From positions 8,304,468 to 8,368,467 of the forward strand of contig NZ_CP025096.1 in assembly GCF_002831565.1 (NCBI RefSeq): 64,000 bases of DNA. Direction: 5' to 3'. Source of the stretch: Spirosoma pollinicola (GTDB lineage: Bacteria; Bacteroidota; Bacteroidia; Cytophagales; Spirosomataceae). The position numbers and the translations under genes were made by a program. Positions 18,100-27,005 of this stretch are shown one piece after another (the stretch's first letter is position 1; each line of letters opens with the position of its first letter). Under the pieces are notes generated by a model, which searched no databases, had not been told where the DNA came from, and was given only the letters and a program-made list of their open reading frames with translations.

Positions 18100-19181
18100 A
18101 GTACGTCAATTTGTCAAAACACTAGGTATAGCGGTGAGTCAACAGTATGGCGCTTATTCCTTAAAAGTAGATAGTTGGATTTATCGATACCGATAAATGA
18201 TCATAAACGACGGATTTGTGTATATGAATGACTTGATTAATGTAGTGGACTGTCCCCGATAAGTCCTGTTTCTAAATAAAAAAGCCAGATCCCAAGCCTG
18301 AACGAATTGAGTATGTTCTATCTTGTTAAAAATGCCTTACCTGCTGATCCGATGGATTACAACCTAATCAGTCAGTTCACTTGTAAGCTAATTCCGCCCG
18401 GAGCCCATCACTAATTTACAGGGTATAAGGACTGGATGAGCGGTGGCAGAGGGCAACAGAGTTAAAGTAGCATCGTTTATTGAAGGTGTAAAGGCCCACT
18501 CACTATTGCTTAGAAGCTATATTTTTGTGGTTTAATATCCCTAAGTAGATACGTGTCGAATGGAACGCTAACAGTTAGTACCGTTCCATTCAAGCGATTT
18601 CCCGACAGGTCAGCGCTGAAATCGCCTAGTAGAAGGGCTTGGTCATATGGATGCTCTTCGTTGAGCACAAAAATAGCCTAACTTTTGCTATCAGTGTCTA
18701 AAAGCGTTCACGAAAAAGTTACCTTTTCTGAACGCTTACTATGATAAGTACAATTTAATTTAAATGCATACGAAAACTACACTATAGTTGGTTTGAAGGT
18801 GAAAACGATTTATTTTGATTTGCATGGAATGGATTTGTCTATAGTGGAATAAGCCAAAGCCTGTAAATAATAAAGGGAAGATCACTTGGTAAAAATTGTA
18901 TTTTATTTAGTCAATTTGTATAAGTTATCCTATTTTAAGAGATTTAATCAAAACTGACCCCTTTATACAAGCCATAGGAACAGGCCGGATTGTCCTTTGG
19001 AAAGTGGAGAAGAAACCTATTTATTGTGTTAAGGAAATATCCGTAGATTGACCTTATAAATTGCGAGTAAAGTACTGCCTAAAACCGCTTATGGGCTATC
19101 ATAACGCTTGATTATAAAATAACAAGTCCATCAGTTTTGCCATTACGTTCGCATTAAATATCAACGAATATTCATAGCCAA
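18100..19181. other. Long gene-free region with two hairpin clusters
   Basis: About 1.08 kb with no plausible coding frame. It contains hairpins at 18558-18591 (10-bp arms GAATGGAACG/CGTTCCATTC with an inner CTAAC/GTTAG pair), 18594-18625 (GCGATTTC/GAAATCGC) and 18702-18737 (AAGCGTTCA/TGAACGCTT with inner GAAAA/TTTTC). The rest is AT-rich. It could hold a small structured RNA or promoters of the flanking divergent genes. Confidence 0.45.
18558..18625. repeat. Two adjacent hairpins, possible structured RNA
   Basis: The first stem is 18558-18567 with 18582-18591 (perfect 10 bp). The second stem, 18594-18601 with 18618-18625 (perfect 8 bp), starts two bases later. No U-tract follows either stem, so a simple terminator is not an obvious explanation. 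Confidence 0.4.
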
Positions 19182-19742
19182 ATGCCTATGATTTTACCAC
19201 GTTGGCTCAAAAGCAAATTTATATTGTTGCTCCTTTCAACAGCTTTTGGCCCTCTGCTTAGTCAGGCTCAATCAGAGTATACCAGTAAGATAATTGCGAA
19301 TGGAAAATTGAAATGGGAGGATTTTAGCGGTCCTGTCGATCCCACGTCAAACTATGCTGCTATGACCCATTACCAGATTGTTTACACCTATAAAGTAATT
19401 TCCATAGGAGGAAGCCAGGTTAGTCTTAATTTGCAGGTGTCTACTCGGTTAAGAGGGAACTCTTGGGTAAAACCGACTCAACGAAGTGATGAACTCTTAG
19501 CTCATGAACAGGGCCATTTTGATATTGCTCGGATACATGCGTTAACGTTCAAAAAGGCTATCCTATCAACAGTCTTATTGAAAGACACCTACAAGGAGAA
19601 GATAAATTTAGTATTCCAGCTCCATCTAACTAACGCAAAGCTCATGGGTCTACAGTATGATGAAGAAACCAATCATTCTCTTAATAAATCGGAACAGAAA
19701 AAGTGGAATCAAAAACTTAATGGTTTGCTCCTAGAGCTATAA
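19182..19742 (+). CDS. DUF922 family putative secreted Zn-dependent protein
   Basis: 186 residues. The signal peptide (SKFILLLLSTAFGPLLSQAQ) is followed by a DUF922-like body: GKLKWEDFSGPVDPTSNYAA at the start, and LLAHEQGHFDIARIHAL at about residue 107, a HExxH-like histidine motif (HEQGH) suggesting zinc binding and possible protease activity. Length is normal for the family. Exported to the periplasm or outer membrane. It stands alone; substrate unknown. Confidence 0.78.
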   Translation: MPMILPRWLKSKFILLLLSTAFGPLLSQAQSEYTSKIIANGKLKWEDFSGPVDPTSNYAAMTHYQIVYTYKVISIGGSQVSLNLQVSTRLRGNSWVKPTQRSDELLAHEQGHFDIARIHALTFKKAILSTVLLKDTYKEKINLVFQLHLTNAKLMGLQYDEETNHSLNKSEQKKWNQKLNGLLLEL

Positions 19743-19951
19743 ATTTGTTTACAGGAGTGTTTGAATTCTAGGTCTAGCTTAACATGGTGCCAATGGCTGT
19801 TGCCAAAGTCGGTACACGTCTGGACTACCCGGCTCAACGTATAGTTTTCGAAGTAAAGTTTGGCTACGTAGTACTCATATATTGAACCAACCGAACCGCT
19901 TTTCGACTTTTGCAACAGTCACGCCACTTATACAACACGGAATAGTTTTAG

Positions 19952-20071
19952 CTACTTAGTGTTTTCACTCCATTTCTCGTATACCTTCTTAAAGTCAGCC
20001 ATGTAGAATTCCGTATACCCGCAATTGTCCCAAACAGCAGTTGAAGGGAAAAAGGGTAGGTAGATTGAGTC
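19952..20071 (-). pseudogene. Orphan C-terminal coding fragment
   Basis: A 39-codon minus-strand frame without a start, rich in aromatic residues (STAVWDNCGYTEFYMADFKK), ends at a TAG at 19952. The composition looks coding, but the 5' end is blocked by a stop, and the IS630 fragment at 20078 lies just beyond. It is probably the tail of a gene destroyed by that insertion. Family not recognised. Confidence 0.35.
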
Positions 20072-20077
20072 CTAGTA

Positions 20078-20278
20078 TTGAGCGTTCAGGGTCCACTAGA
20101 CAAATATGTTTATCTTTCCGGCATAGGCCAATACGTCAAACCGTTTGTGCTGCCGGAAGCCGATCTCGCAACGCTTAATCAGCTCCTTCGGAAAGGCAAA
20201 GAATCAGCTTGTAAGATGCCTCGCGCCAAAGTCTTGCAGCTTTTACATCAAGGACAACACTCACAGCAAAAGATTTAA
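20078..20278 (+). pseudogene. IS630-family transposase N-terminal fragment (copy A)
   Basis: The frame reads KPFVLPEADLATLNQLLRKG then KMPRAKVLQLLHQGQHSQQK. This matches the N-terminal helix-turn-helix region of IS630 OrfA (a TLxxLxxKG core followed by RAKVLLLxxQG). It ends abruptly after 67 residues. The same segment recurs, diverged, at 21092. Confidence 0.7.
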
Positions 20279-20343
20279 ACCCTGTTTTATATGTTTGCCC
20301 AGACCCATAAAACCACGACTACTTATGAATTAACGGCAATATT

Positions 20344-21060
20344 ATGGATCCCTATTACCTGGGCGGCTACTTTCTGATCAAGAACAAATTGTTTGGGTGG
20401 AGTCCTGAAACTAATGGAATTGTGCAAACATGCAGTGGTTGCATAAATACCCATGTTTTTGAGTACTGGTGCTGGAGTCCGGCTAACGATCGACTTACAG
20501 AAACCGAGAAAACTGCCCTTGGACTTGACGCCAGAATAATACGAGAAATACAAGCCTGGACCGTCAAAAAATACAACGAAGGTAAGATAAGATGGGGCGA
20601 TGCATTCTCGGATTTGGAAACCATTCAGGAATTCAAAAATCTATTCTTCGCCAATCGGGATGACTTGTACACTCAGGCTATCTATTTAAGCGAGTTAGAT
20701 GCCCAATCACTAATTGCCGATTTCGACCACGAAGAAGTAAAGGGAGGAAGATTCGGTATCTGGAAGAATCTAAGTGAGAAAATCCGGGAGGTTCCCAATT
20801 CGGCGGAGGAATTACTCGGGTACGATCTGGTTGGTGTGGACACCGGCGGCAGTTTTCACTCGTTTCACTGCCACGGCATAGGCAAGCAACTCGCCGGTCG
20901 ATTCGGGCTGACGCTGAATCAACACGGACTGTTCAATCATATTCCCGATCCGCAGGCGATCAGAGCATATTTGAACTGCGGAACCGCTCCGGTTGAACCC
21001 GTTCCCTGGTATGTTGCCAAAACCAAGCGATTAAAAACGGCTGGTATTCTTCCAATTTAG
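20344..21060 (+). CDS. Unknown protein between IS630 fragments
   Basis: A 238-residue ATG-started frame with no stops and normal composition. It has several Cys and His residues: QTCSGCINTH near residue 30 (a CxxC) and GSFHSFHCHGIGKQL near 175. There is no signal peptide or membrane helix. The C-terminus is basic (YVAKTKRLKTAG). I do not recognise a family; the size and style resemble immunity-type or helper proteins of polymorphic toxin systems, but that is only an impression. It lies between two IS630 N-terminal remnants in the same orientation, so it may be a passenger. Confidence 0.6.
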   Translation: MDPYYLGGYFLIKNKLFGWSPETNGIVQTCSGCINTHVFEYWCWSPANDRLTETEKTALGLDARIIREIQAWTVKKYNEGKIRWGDAFSDLETIQEFKNLFFANRDDLYTQAIYLSELDAQSLIADFDHEEVKGGRFGIWKNLSEKIREVPNSAEELLGYDLVGVDTGGSFHSFHCHGIGKQLAGRFGLTLNQHGLFNHIPDPQAIRAYLNCGTAPVEPVPWYVAKTKRLKTAGILPI

Positions 21061-21091
21061 TGGTTAGAACAAACTGGTTAGCCCATGTGGC

Positions 21092-21622
21092 ATGGGTATA
21101 ATTGCTACTCCGTTCGTCTTGTCGGTAGCCGGTCAGACAACACTCGACGAATTAGTCAGTAAAGGTAAAGATTCAGTTAGCAAGCTTAACCGGGCCAGAG
21201 TCTTGCCGTTTTCGTATCAAGGGCAGCATCCCGAACAGAACAGTAACTTATTAGGCATCAGTTTGACACAGTTCATAACTTGCGAAAACGCTATCGAGAG
21301 AACGGATTGCAATGAGTTATCAGCGAAAAATCCCGGCCCAGCCAGCCTCGCAATGTGACTCAGCAAGTCGAAGCCCAGATAACCCAACTAGTTTGTAGTC
21401 AGGCACCTAATGAGCGGACACGTTGGACAGTGGCCCTGATTAACGAACGGTTGGTCAAACTTGACATTCACATTGATGACGAGTCGGTTCAGTTGGCTTA
21501 AAAAAAGCAAGCTCAAGCCTTGGCTCAAGAAACAATGGTGCATCGGGCAGGTAGATGGGGAATATCTGGCCAAAATGGAGAATGTTTTGGCTCTTTATAA
21601 CCAGCCACCCACAGTGGGGTAG
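21092..21622 (+). pseudogene. IS630-family transposase, multiply frameshifted (copy B)
   Basis: Successive frames give PFVLSVAGQTTLDELVSKGK (N-terminal HTH), PRNVTQQVEAQITQLVCSQA, APNERTRWTVALINERLVKL (the second helical domain) and LKPWLKKQWCIGQVDGEYLA, the segment leading into the DDE domain. At least two frame changes and a stop (TAA at about 21499) separate these blocks. It ends with NQPPTVG at 21622, where the catalytic domain should continue. Confidence 0.75.
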
Positions 21623-21980
21623 TTAACACAGTTGGGGGTATATCCGACACGCATAGCCTGTAAAATCTTGTCAATCAATTAGTTATGTATATTTCACTGC
21701 CCAGTAAGAGCGCTACTTGCCAAAGTAGCGTATAGTACACGGAATAAGTGTGAATTTAGGTTGCTGATCGCTGTATATCGGGCCAAGATGGTCTTAACGT
21801 CGATTAAAGTATTAAGAGTATCAAAATTGGCCCGCTCTGGCGTACCGGCTTTTTACACGCACCTAAACAGCAACATTTATTCCTTACTAAAACGAACATT
21901 TATACTTGTCAATCAGCATTTTACAATCCTATTTTATATTTGAATGCACCAGGGTGGTCCCAATTGATAGTTGCAATCAA
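21623..21980. other. Intergenic, no gene seen
   Basis: AT-rich sequence after the IS630 remnant, at the 3' side of the AraC gene. Short frames are present but none is persuasive. Confidence 0.3.
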
Positions 21981-22892
21981 CTAGTTAAACGAAGCCCTGA
22001 ATTCCAGCGGTGACTGGTCCGTTTTGCTCTTAAATAGTTTATTAAATGACTGCGGATATTCAAAGCCGAGCCGGTAAGCAATTTCAGCAACCGATAAATC
22101 CGTAACGGACAGGTATTCTTTCGCTTTATCGATGAGCTTCTGGTGTATGTGCTGCTGTGCACTTTGCCCGGTCAGCGAGCGAAGCATATCACTGAAATAA
22201 TGGGGTGACAAATGCAGTTCGTTTGCCAGGTAGTCAACAGTGGGCAAGCCTTGCCGTAGGCTTTCTTCTTTATCAAAATAAGCGTTCAGCAACTGCTCAG
22301 TTCTGCTGAGCAAATCATTACTGCCCGTTTTGCGGGTAATGAACTGTCTTTCGTAAAAACGCCTACAATACCTGAGCAACACATCAACTTGGGCAAGAAC
22401 TATATCCTGGGTGTAGGGGTCGATATGCTGGTATTCTTCCTCTATTTTCAGAAATAGGTCTATGATATTCCTCTCTTCTTTTTCGGACAGATGCAATGCT
22501 TCATGTACAGCATAATCAAAGAAACCATACGTTTTGATGGCTACCGCGAGCGGATGTTTACCTAATAAACCAGGGTGCAGCAATAGCACATACCCCGTAC
22601 CAAGATCCTTGTTTATCTCAGAGCTGTCAACCTTTTCATGAGATTGCAGTTGTTTGGGGGCGGTGAAGCTCATCAAACCTTTGTCGAAATCATACGATTG
22701 CTGACCGTATTTGGCTTTTGCCTGTACATTTCGCTTTAACGAAATCGTATAGAAATCCAGGTAAAAGCGTTCCCACAACGCATCCTTTGCCAAGCGAATA
22801 TCTTCCACATGAATAATGCTCACCAGTGGGTGCAGGGGATCCGGTAGCGAAGCCAACCTATGAAACTGTATAATGGATTTGATGGCGTTCAT
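21981..22892 (-). CDS. AraC family transcriptional regulator
   Basis: 303 residues. The C-terminal 100 residues form the double helix-turn-helix: VDYLANELHLSPHYFSDMLR, then the linker and DLSVAEIAYRLGFEYPQSFN with PLEFR close to the end. The N-terminal two thirds resemble the cupin-like sensory part of AraC proteins (TGYVLLLHPGLLGKHPLAV). The effector is unknown. It is 100 bases downstream of an alpha/beta hydrolase on the same strand but separated by a hairpin, so it probably has its own promoter; it may control the hydrolase (inference). Confidence 0.88.
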   Translation of the reverse strand: MNAIKSIIQFHRLASLPDPLHPLVSIIHVEDIRLAKDALWERFYLDFYTISLKRNVQAKAKYGQQSYDFDKGLMSFTAPKQLQSHEKVDSSEINKDLGTGYVLLLHPGLLGKHPLAVAIKTYGFFDYAVHEALHLSEKEERNIIDLFLKIEEEYQHIDPYTQDIVLAQVDVLLRYCRRFYERQFITRKTGSNDLLSRTEQLLNAYFDKEESLRQGLPTVDYLANELHLSPHYFSDMLRSLTGQSAQQHIHQKLIDKAKEYLSVTDLSVAEIAYRLGFEYPQSFNKLFKSKTDQSPLEFRASFN

Positions 22893-22911
22893 GCTCGTCT
22901 TGCAGATTTAA

Positions 22912-22941
22912 AGAGAAAGCACGTTTTGGGGTGCTTTCTCT
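22912..22941 (-). terminator. Hairpin between hydrolase and AraC genes
   Basis: Perfect 11-bp arms 22912-22922 and 22931-22941 with an 8-base loop, in the gap after the minus-strand hydrolase. The run after it is TTTAAAT rather than a long U-tract. Confidence 0.6.
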
Positions 22942-22992
22942 CTAATGGATAGTGTTGTTCCGGCTGTATAAGCCATGCGCTACGACTTCGCC

Positions 22993-23907
22993 CTAGGCAA
23001 GATGCTCCCGGAAGAACGGAATCAGTTGATTAAGTGCTTCGCCAGTGGCTTCTGGCTGGTCGTACAAATCGTAATGGCTGGCCCCTTTTACGATATGCAT
23101 CTTTTTAGTTTTGGAAGCCGCTTTGTTATACAATTCAAAGCCATCTCGGTATGAGCCAAAAGCCCCTACTCTATCACCAAAGATAACCAGTAAGGGTTGT
23201 GTCAGAAAAAATTCGGCCAAATGAAAAGCATCGAACATAATCAGGGCCGACATACTGTTAAAGCGTAGTTTGTTGCACGAGGTTGGGTATTCACCCCTTG
23301 GTGTTCTGTAATAATCAATGGCTTCTAACATATCAAACTCGTCCATTCCCGACTGTCTGGCTTCTTCAACCGAACTAGGTGTCCAATTGGTAATGAGTTC
23401 TTCAGCGCCATTGGCTTCTGCAGTACGTTGTAGACCAACGGCTTCTAATGTCTCTAACGGATTGGATTCCCTGAATGCTCGACTTGCATTTGTCGCCACA
23501 ACGGTTGACACTGCTTTAATCCGTCGTTCGGTCATGGCGGCATTAGCGGCATACCCTCCACCCGCGCATACTCCCAGCAGACCAATCCTGCTGCTATCTA
23601 CAAATGGCTGCCTGGTCAGATAATCGACGGCACAGCGTATGTCTTCTATACGGGTAGCCGGATCTTCAAGATACCGGGGTTCTCCACCACTTTCTCCCTG
23701 ATACGACGCATCAAAAACAAGCGTGATAAAACCACCCTGCGATGCCAGCTTTGCCGCATATAAACCGGCTGTTTGTTCTTTTACGCTACTGCCGGGGTGC
23801 ACACAGACGATGGAGGCATATTTCTTCTTTTCATCAAACGATTCCGGGAAGAACAGGTTGGCGGCTACCTCCCAGGTCCGGTTTTTAAATCTTACGGATT
23901 GCGGCAT
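22993..23907 (-). CDS. Alpha/beta hydrolase (dienelactone hydrolase-like)
   Basis: 304 residues. The fold is marked by SIVCVHPGSSVKEQTAGLYA (oxyanion region), the nucleophile elbow GLLGVCAGGGYAA with Cys as the likely nucleophile, as in dienelactone hydrolase-like and YcjY-like proteins, LLVIFGDRVGAFGS (acid region) and KGASHYDLYDQPE (catalytic His). No signal peptide, so cytoplasmic. Substrate unknown. Upstream of an AraC regulator on the same strand. Confidence 0.82.
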   Translation of the reverse strand: MPQSVRFKNRTWEVAANLFFPESFDEKKKYASIVCVHPGSSVKEQTAGLYAAKLASQGGFITLVFDASYQGESGGEPRYLEDPATRIEDIRCAVDYLTRQPFVDSSRIGLLGVCAGGGYAANAAMTERRIKAVSTVVATNASRAFRESNPLETLEAVGLQRTAEANGAEELITNWTPSSVEEARQSGMDEFDMLEAIDYYRTPRGEYPTSCNKLRFNSMSALIMFDAFHLAEFFLTQPLLVIFGDRVGAFGSYRDGFELYNKAASKTKKMHIVKGASHYDLYDQPEATGEALNQLIPFFREHLA

Positions 23908-24404
23908 TGCTTTCGTTGAACTAGTTCAATGCAAATGTCAGCATCCGTAGCCGACCAGGAGTTTCCAAACTGCTTTTCGTTGTAGCTAAACCGCAGGTTA
24001 CGATCTAAAAGCCCTTGATACTGACCAACTCATTTGGTCCTAAATATCCGGACACGAAACTTAGTATGTGACGATTTGTAGTTGACAGGTATCAAAACAA
24101 ACCATCCAATTAAATGCCCATTTTTTAAAGCAGATGTATGAAAAGTCCTGCACTGCATTGCGAAACGTTTTGGTTGGGTTTTCCTTACAAAACTTCATCA
24201 GGCCTACGGTGAAATGAAAATGAGTGCCGATCACTGATTTAAAGAAACACCGAATGGGAGTAATAGTCTAAAAAATCAGTTACGGGTGTTGCTCGCGTCA
24301 GCAGGGGTCTCTTTTCGGTGTTCATCCGGAAAACAGGTTATGTTCATCGACTAGGTTATGCATACGCCTTGCCGTTCAATTGGCTTATCCGGGCTTCATT
24401 CGGA
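23908..24404. other. Intergenic, no gene seen
   Basis: About 500 bases between two minus-strand genes. It should contain the hydrolase promoter. No coding frame, repeat or RNA is evident. Confidence 0.3.
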
Positions 24405-24923
24405 TTATACCTGGAGACGATCCCAGAAAGCGGGCGGCTCTACACCCAGCGTGCGTAGGTAGACATAAGCCTGAGCCCGGTGATGAATTTCATTATCGAT
24501 CAGGTAGAAAAGAAACCAGTAGATAGGTCCTTCATACAGCCCAAAAGCCTTATCGACTTCCTGGAAACGCGAGGATGGAATCTGCGGCCAGTGGGCATTA
24601 ATCTTCTGGGTCACCCGATCCCACTGGTCCAGCACCTGCTCTTTCGTCGTTACTTTAGGCTGTACCTCCACCCCCTCGCTAAAGGAAGGCCACTCACCTG
24701 AAATAACGCCTTGCATGCTTTGGTCGGCCATCTGCAAAACTTCATCAATTAATGCCGAACAAGGTCGCATGCCACCCAGCGTATACGAAAAGAAGTGCTC
24801 CTCGGGGTAAGCCTCGATCAACCGGCGGGTGAGTCCCCGGTGTCCCTGCCAATGGGCAAGAAGTTGCTCGGGTGAGATAACGATCTGATCCGTCGTTTGG
24901 CTAAGCTGCGCTGTATTTTCCAT
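24405..24923 (-). CDS. DinB superfamily protein
   Basis: 172 residues forming a four-helix bundle. The C-terminal metal-site motif EIHHRAQAYVYLRTLG is typical of the DinB/YfiT group, with another probable ligand His at HWQGHRGLTRR near the N-terminus. Many members are thiol-dependent metalloenzymes, but the substrate here is unknown. Stands alone; a second DinB gene is at 57578. Confidence 0.8.
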   Translation of the reverse strand: MENTAQLSQTTDQIVISPEQLLAHWQGHRGLTRRLIEAYPEEHFFSYTLGGMRPCSALIDEVLQMADQSMQGVISGEWPSFSEGVEVQPKVTTKEQVLDQWDRVTQKINAHWPQIPSSRFQEVDKAFGLYEGPIYWFLFYLIDNEIHHRAQAYVYLRTLGVEPPAFWDRLQV

Positions 24924-25456
24924 GACTTGCTCTTGTTGAAGTTGTCGATTGATTTACAAGACAAAGAAAAGCTAGGGGAGTGACAGCCGTATGTCAGTAG
25001 TGAACCCAGTCGTATGCCTCTTTTGCATTTTAGTCAACAATTTACCGCCTTACAAATCATCATCAGGCCAAGGAGAAACGACTTATATTCCATAAGTAAA
25101 TCTCACTTGTCTCAAGGAGGAGCGAATTGTGAGACATTGATTTATCATTTCTGTCAAACACCATAAGTAGTATACGCCACTTCAAGACCCATTAACAGCA
25201 CGTTGAAGATAACAATAGCTGCCAGCGCCGTTTTGCAGAGTTTGAAGAAGAACGTAACGCGCACGTCGGGTAAGGCAGTGGTATGGGGATCGCTCATTAT
25301 GGTATCGAAGCAACGGTTCCTTTACTGCAAGAGGGGCAAACCCGCACAAAGCAAGTGGGTGGGATCGTGCCGTTGCTTCATGTCTTTTAGAAGGCGCTGG
25401 TGTGAGTGGAAGTGTTCTATCCAGTCACAGACCTGCATCGGTACGGCGCTGATGGT
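24924..25456. other. Intergenic with possible decayed frames
   Basis: Contains one minus-strand copy of the dispersed TCTCA/TGAGAC motif at 25106-25134. From 25203 on, plus-strand frames with several breaks (for example GIAHYGIEATVPLLQEGQ, then a stop) look like the relic of a coding sequence that I cannot assign. Confidence 0.3.
25106..25134 (-). repeat. Dispersed TCTCA-GCTCC-TGAGAC motif
   Basis: On the minus strand: TCTCA, then CAATT, CGCTCCTC, CTTGAGAC. One of about ten related intergenic copies (see 43070). Confidence 0.5.
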
Positions 25457-26471
25457 TTAGAAATACCCCCCAAGTACCCGCTTTTGATCGTAGAAACGCC
25501 GTTCTTGGGGCAGTATACCTTCGATGACGGCCGGGTCGGACGGTACCGTACGCAGGATGTCGAATAGAAAAAAACGCTCTTCATCGGGAACGCGAAATAG
25601 AGGACGTTTCAGCCGCGACCGCACGAAGGGGTAGAATAACAGCAGCGAGCCGGGCAGTAACTGGGCCGGATTTAACTCGGCGATGGTCTGCGTTACACAG
25701 TCGTCGATTACCGAATCGGCCACGAATAGGTCGAGCCAGGGGTGCGGTAGATGACCTAGCCCGGCGGCTTCCAGTTGCGCGATCAACTGCACCACGATGC
25801 CGGTGAATTCAACGTATGTCTGGTCTTCCTGCTGCTCCATGCCTGGAATGAACCGGAGCCCGGAGGTGAGGTTCAGCGTTAGCTCGTCGGGCATGGAGTA
25901 AAACGAGGTGGCTTCAATGAAAAAGGCGAGTCCGGTGGGCGGAAAGTTGCGGTCGGCGGGCACAGACGCGCCGTTGCCCCGGATGTAATCGAAACGCCCG
26001 TCGTCCATCAATACCCGCATGTTAGCCAGCATCGTCGGTACGTCGAGGTAAAACAAGCGGAGCGTTCGGGCGCGTTCGCAGGCCGGAATCAGCAGGATGG
26101 TGGCCCGCACGATCAGGGCGCACTACCCCAGCATCGACCACCGTCCGATCGGCCGTTACCGCATGAATTTGACGGAGGCTGCCTAGGTCAATCACCAGCC
26201 CGCCTTCGACCTGCGCCTGTCCAAAAGCCGTGTGGCCGTTGCCCCGGCCCACAATCCGCAGCCGGAACCGCCGGGCAAAGTGCATCATCGTAACGACATC
26301 ATCGACCGACCCCGGGTAGAGAATAGCCAGGGGTGATCGGGAAATCAGGTGGCCATAATCATCGGCTGCCGCCGACGAATGTAAAAGGATTACGAAAGCT
26401 GAACTTAGAATAATATCACAGCATAAACCTGAAGGGATTCGTAGCACAACATAGGGAAGCTGGCCAGACAA
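25457..26471 (-). pseudogene. FAD-linked oxidase (cytokinin dehydrogenase-like) with internal deletion
   Basis: The N-terminal part (26471 down to about 26125) is a FAD-binding PCMH domain: PLAILYPGSVDDVVTMMHFA, IVGRGNGHTAFGQAQVEGG, VIDLGSLRQIH. Just after TVVDAG the frame is lost, and homology resumes in another frame as LIVRATILLIPACERARTL, LFYLDVPTMLANMRVLM, then the substrate domain down to 25457. In intact enzymes about 100 residues separate these points (including the rest of the FAD domain), so this is an internal deletion plus frame change near 26110-26125. The N-terminus looks like a signal peptide. Product almost certainly inactive. Confidence 0.75.
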
Positions 26472-26490
26472 TTAAGGGACAGTCATTACA

Positions 26491-26922
26491 TTACCTGGCG
26501 AGCGAAAATCGACGAATTTCGTAGACGAGCTGATTTTTACCCGAAAACAAAGGTTTATTCATTTTACGAAGAACCAGCTTGCCGGGTTCGAAATGCAAAA
26601 TACGGTAACTACTTAACACAGTGCCAGTCTTGCCGACATACTGCATAGAATCTCCATTAATAATTTGGTAGCGAACGGGTCGCGCTTCGGCTTCCTTCCG
26701 CATAGTCATCGTTCCAAATCCGTCGTACTCGTAGATGATCTCGTCAGAATTTTTGGGTACAGTTTTCGTCTCAACGAACCCGTTGGTATACGAGTAAATG
26801 GAATCCGTTTTCCATGCTCCTTTCAGGTCAACTTCGGTCACCCGGAATTTTGGTTGACAACCCACCATGAGTAAGACAAGCAAAGCGATCTGATAAAGTT
26901 TTGTACCAATGTATTTTGTCAT
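26491..26922 (-). CDS. Small hypothetical lipoprotein
   Basis: 143 residues from the ATG at 26922 (MTKYIGTKLYQIALLVLL), followed by the lipobox MVGC. The mature part is a small beta-rich domain (VDLKGAWKTDSIYSYTNGFV, IIYEYDGFGTMTMRKE, LHFEPGKLVLRKM), like many META/lipocalin-sized lipoproteins of Bacteroidota. A longer start at 26979 would bury the signal peptide and is unlikely. It lies downstream of SusD on the same strand; a functional link is unproven. Confidence 0.65.
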   Translation of the reverse strand: MTKYIGTKLYQIALLVLLMVGCQPKFRVTEVDLKGAWKTDSIYSYTNGFVETKTVPKNSDEIIYEYDGFGTMTMRKEAEARPVRYQIINGDSMQYVGKTGTVLSSYRILHFEPGKLVLRKMNKPLFSGKNQLVYEIRRFSLAR

Positions 26923-27005
26923 GAGTGCTAGTATACTTGTGCTTTTTCTAGTGGTACCAGGTCGGACAACTGACACCACTAGAAAAATAAGCTCAGTCGC
27001 TTTTG

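Noticed and set aside
19709-19915. Minus-strand 68-residue frame downstream of DUF922 gene
   Set aside because: Overlaps the 3' end of the DUF922 gene and shows no recognisable motif; not enough to call a gene.
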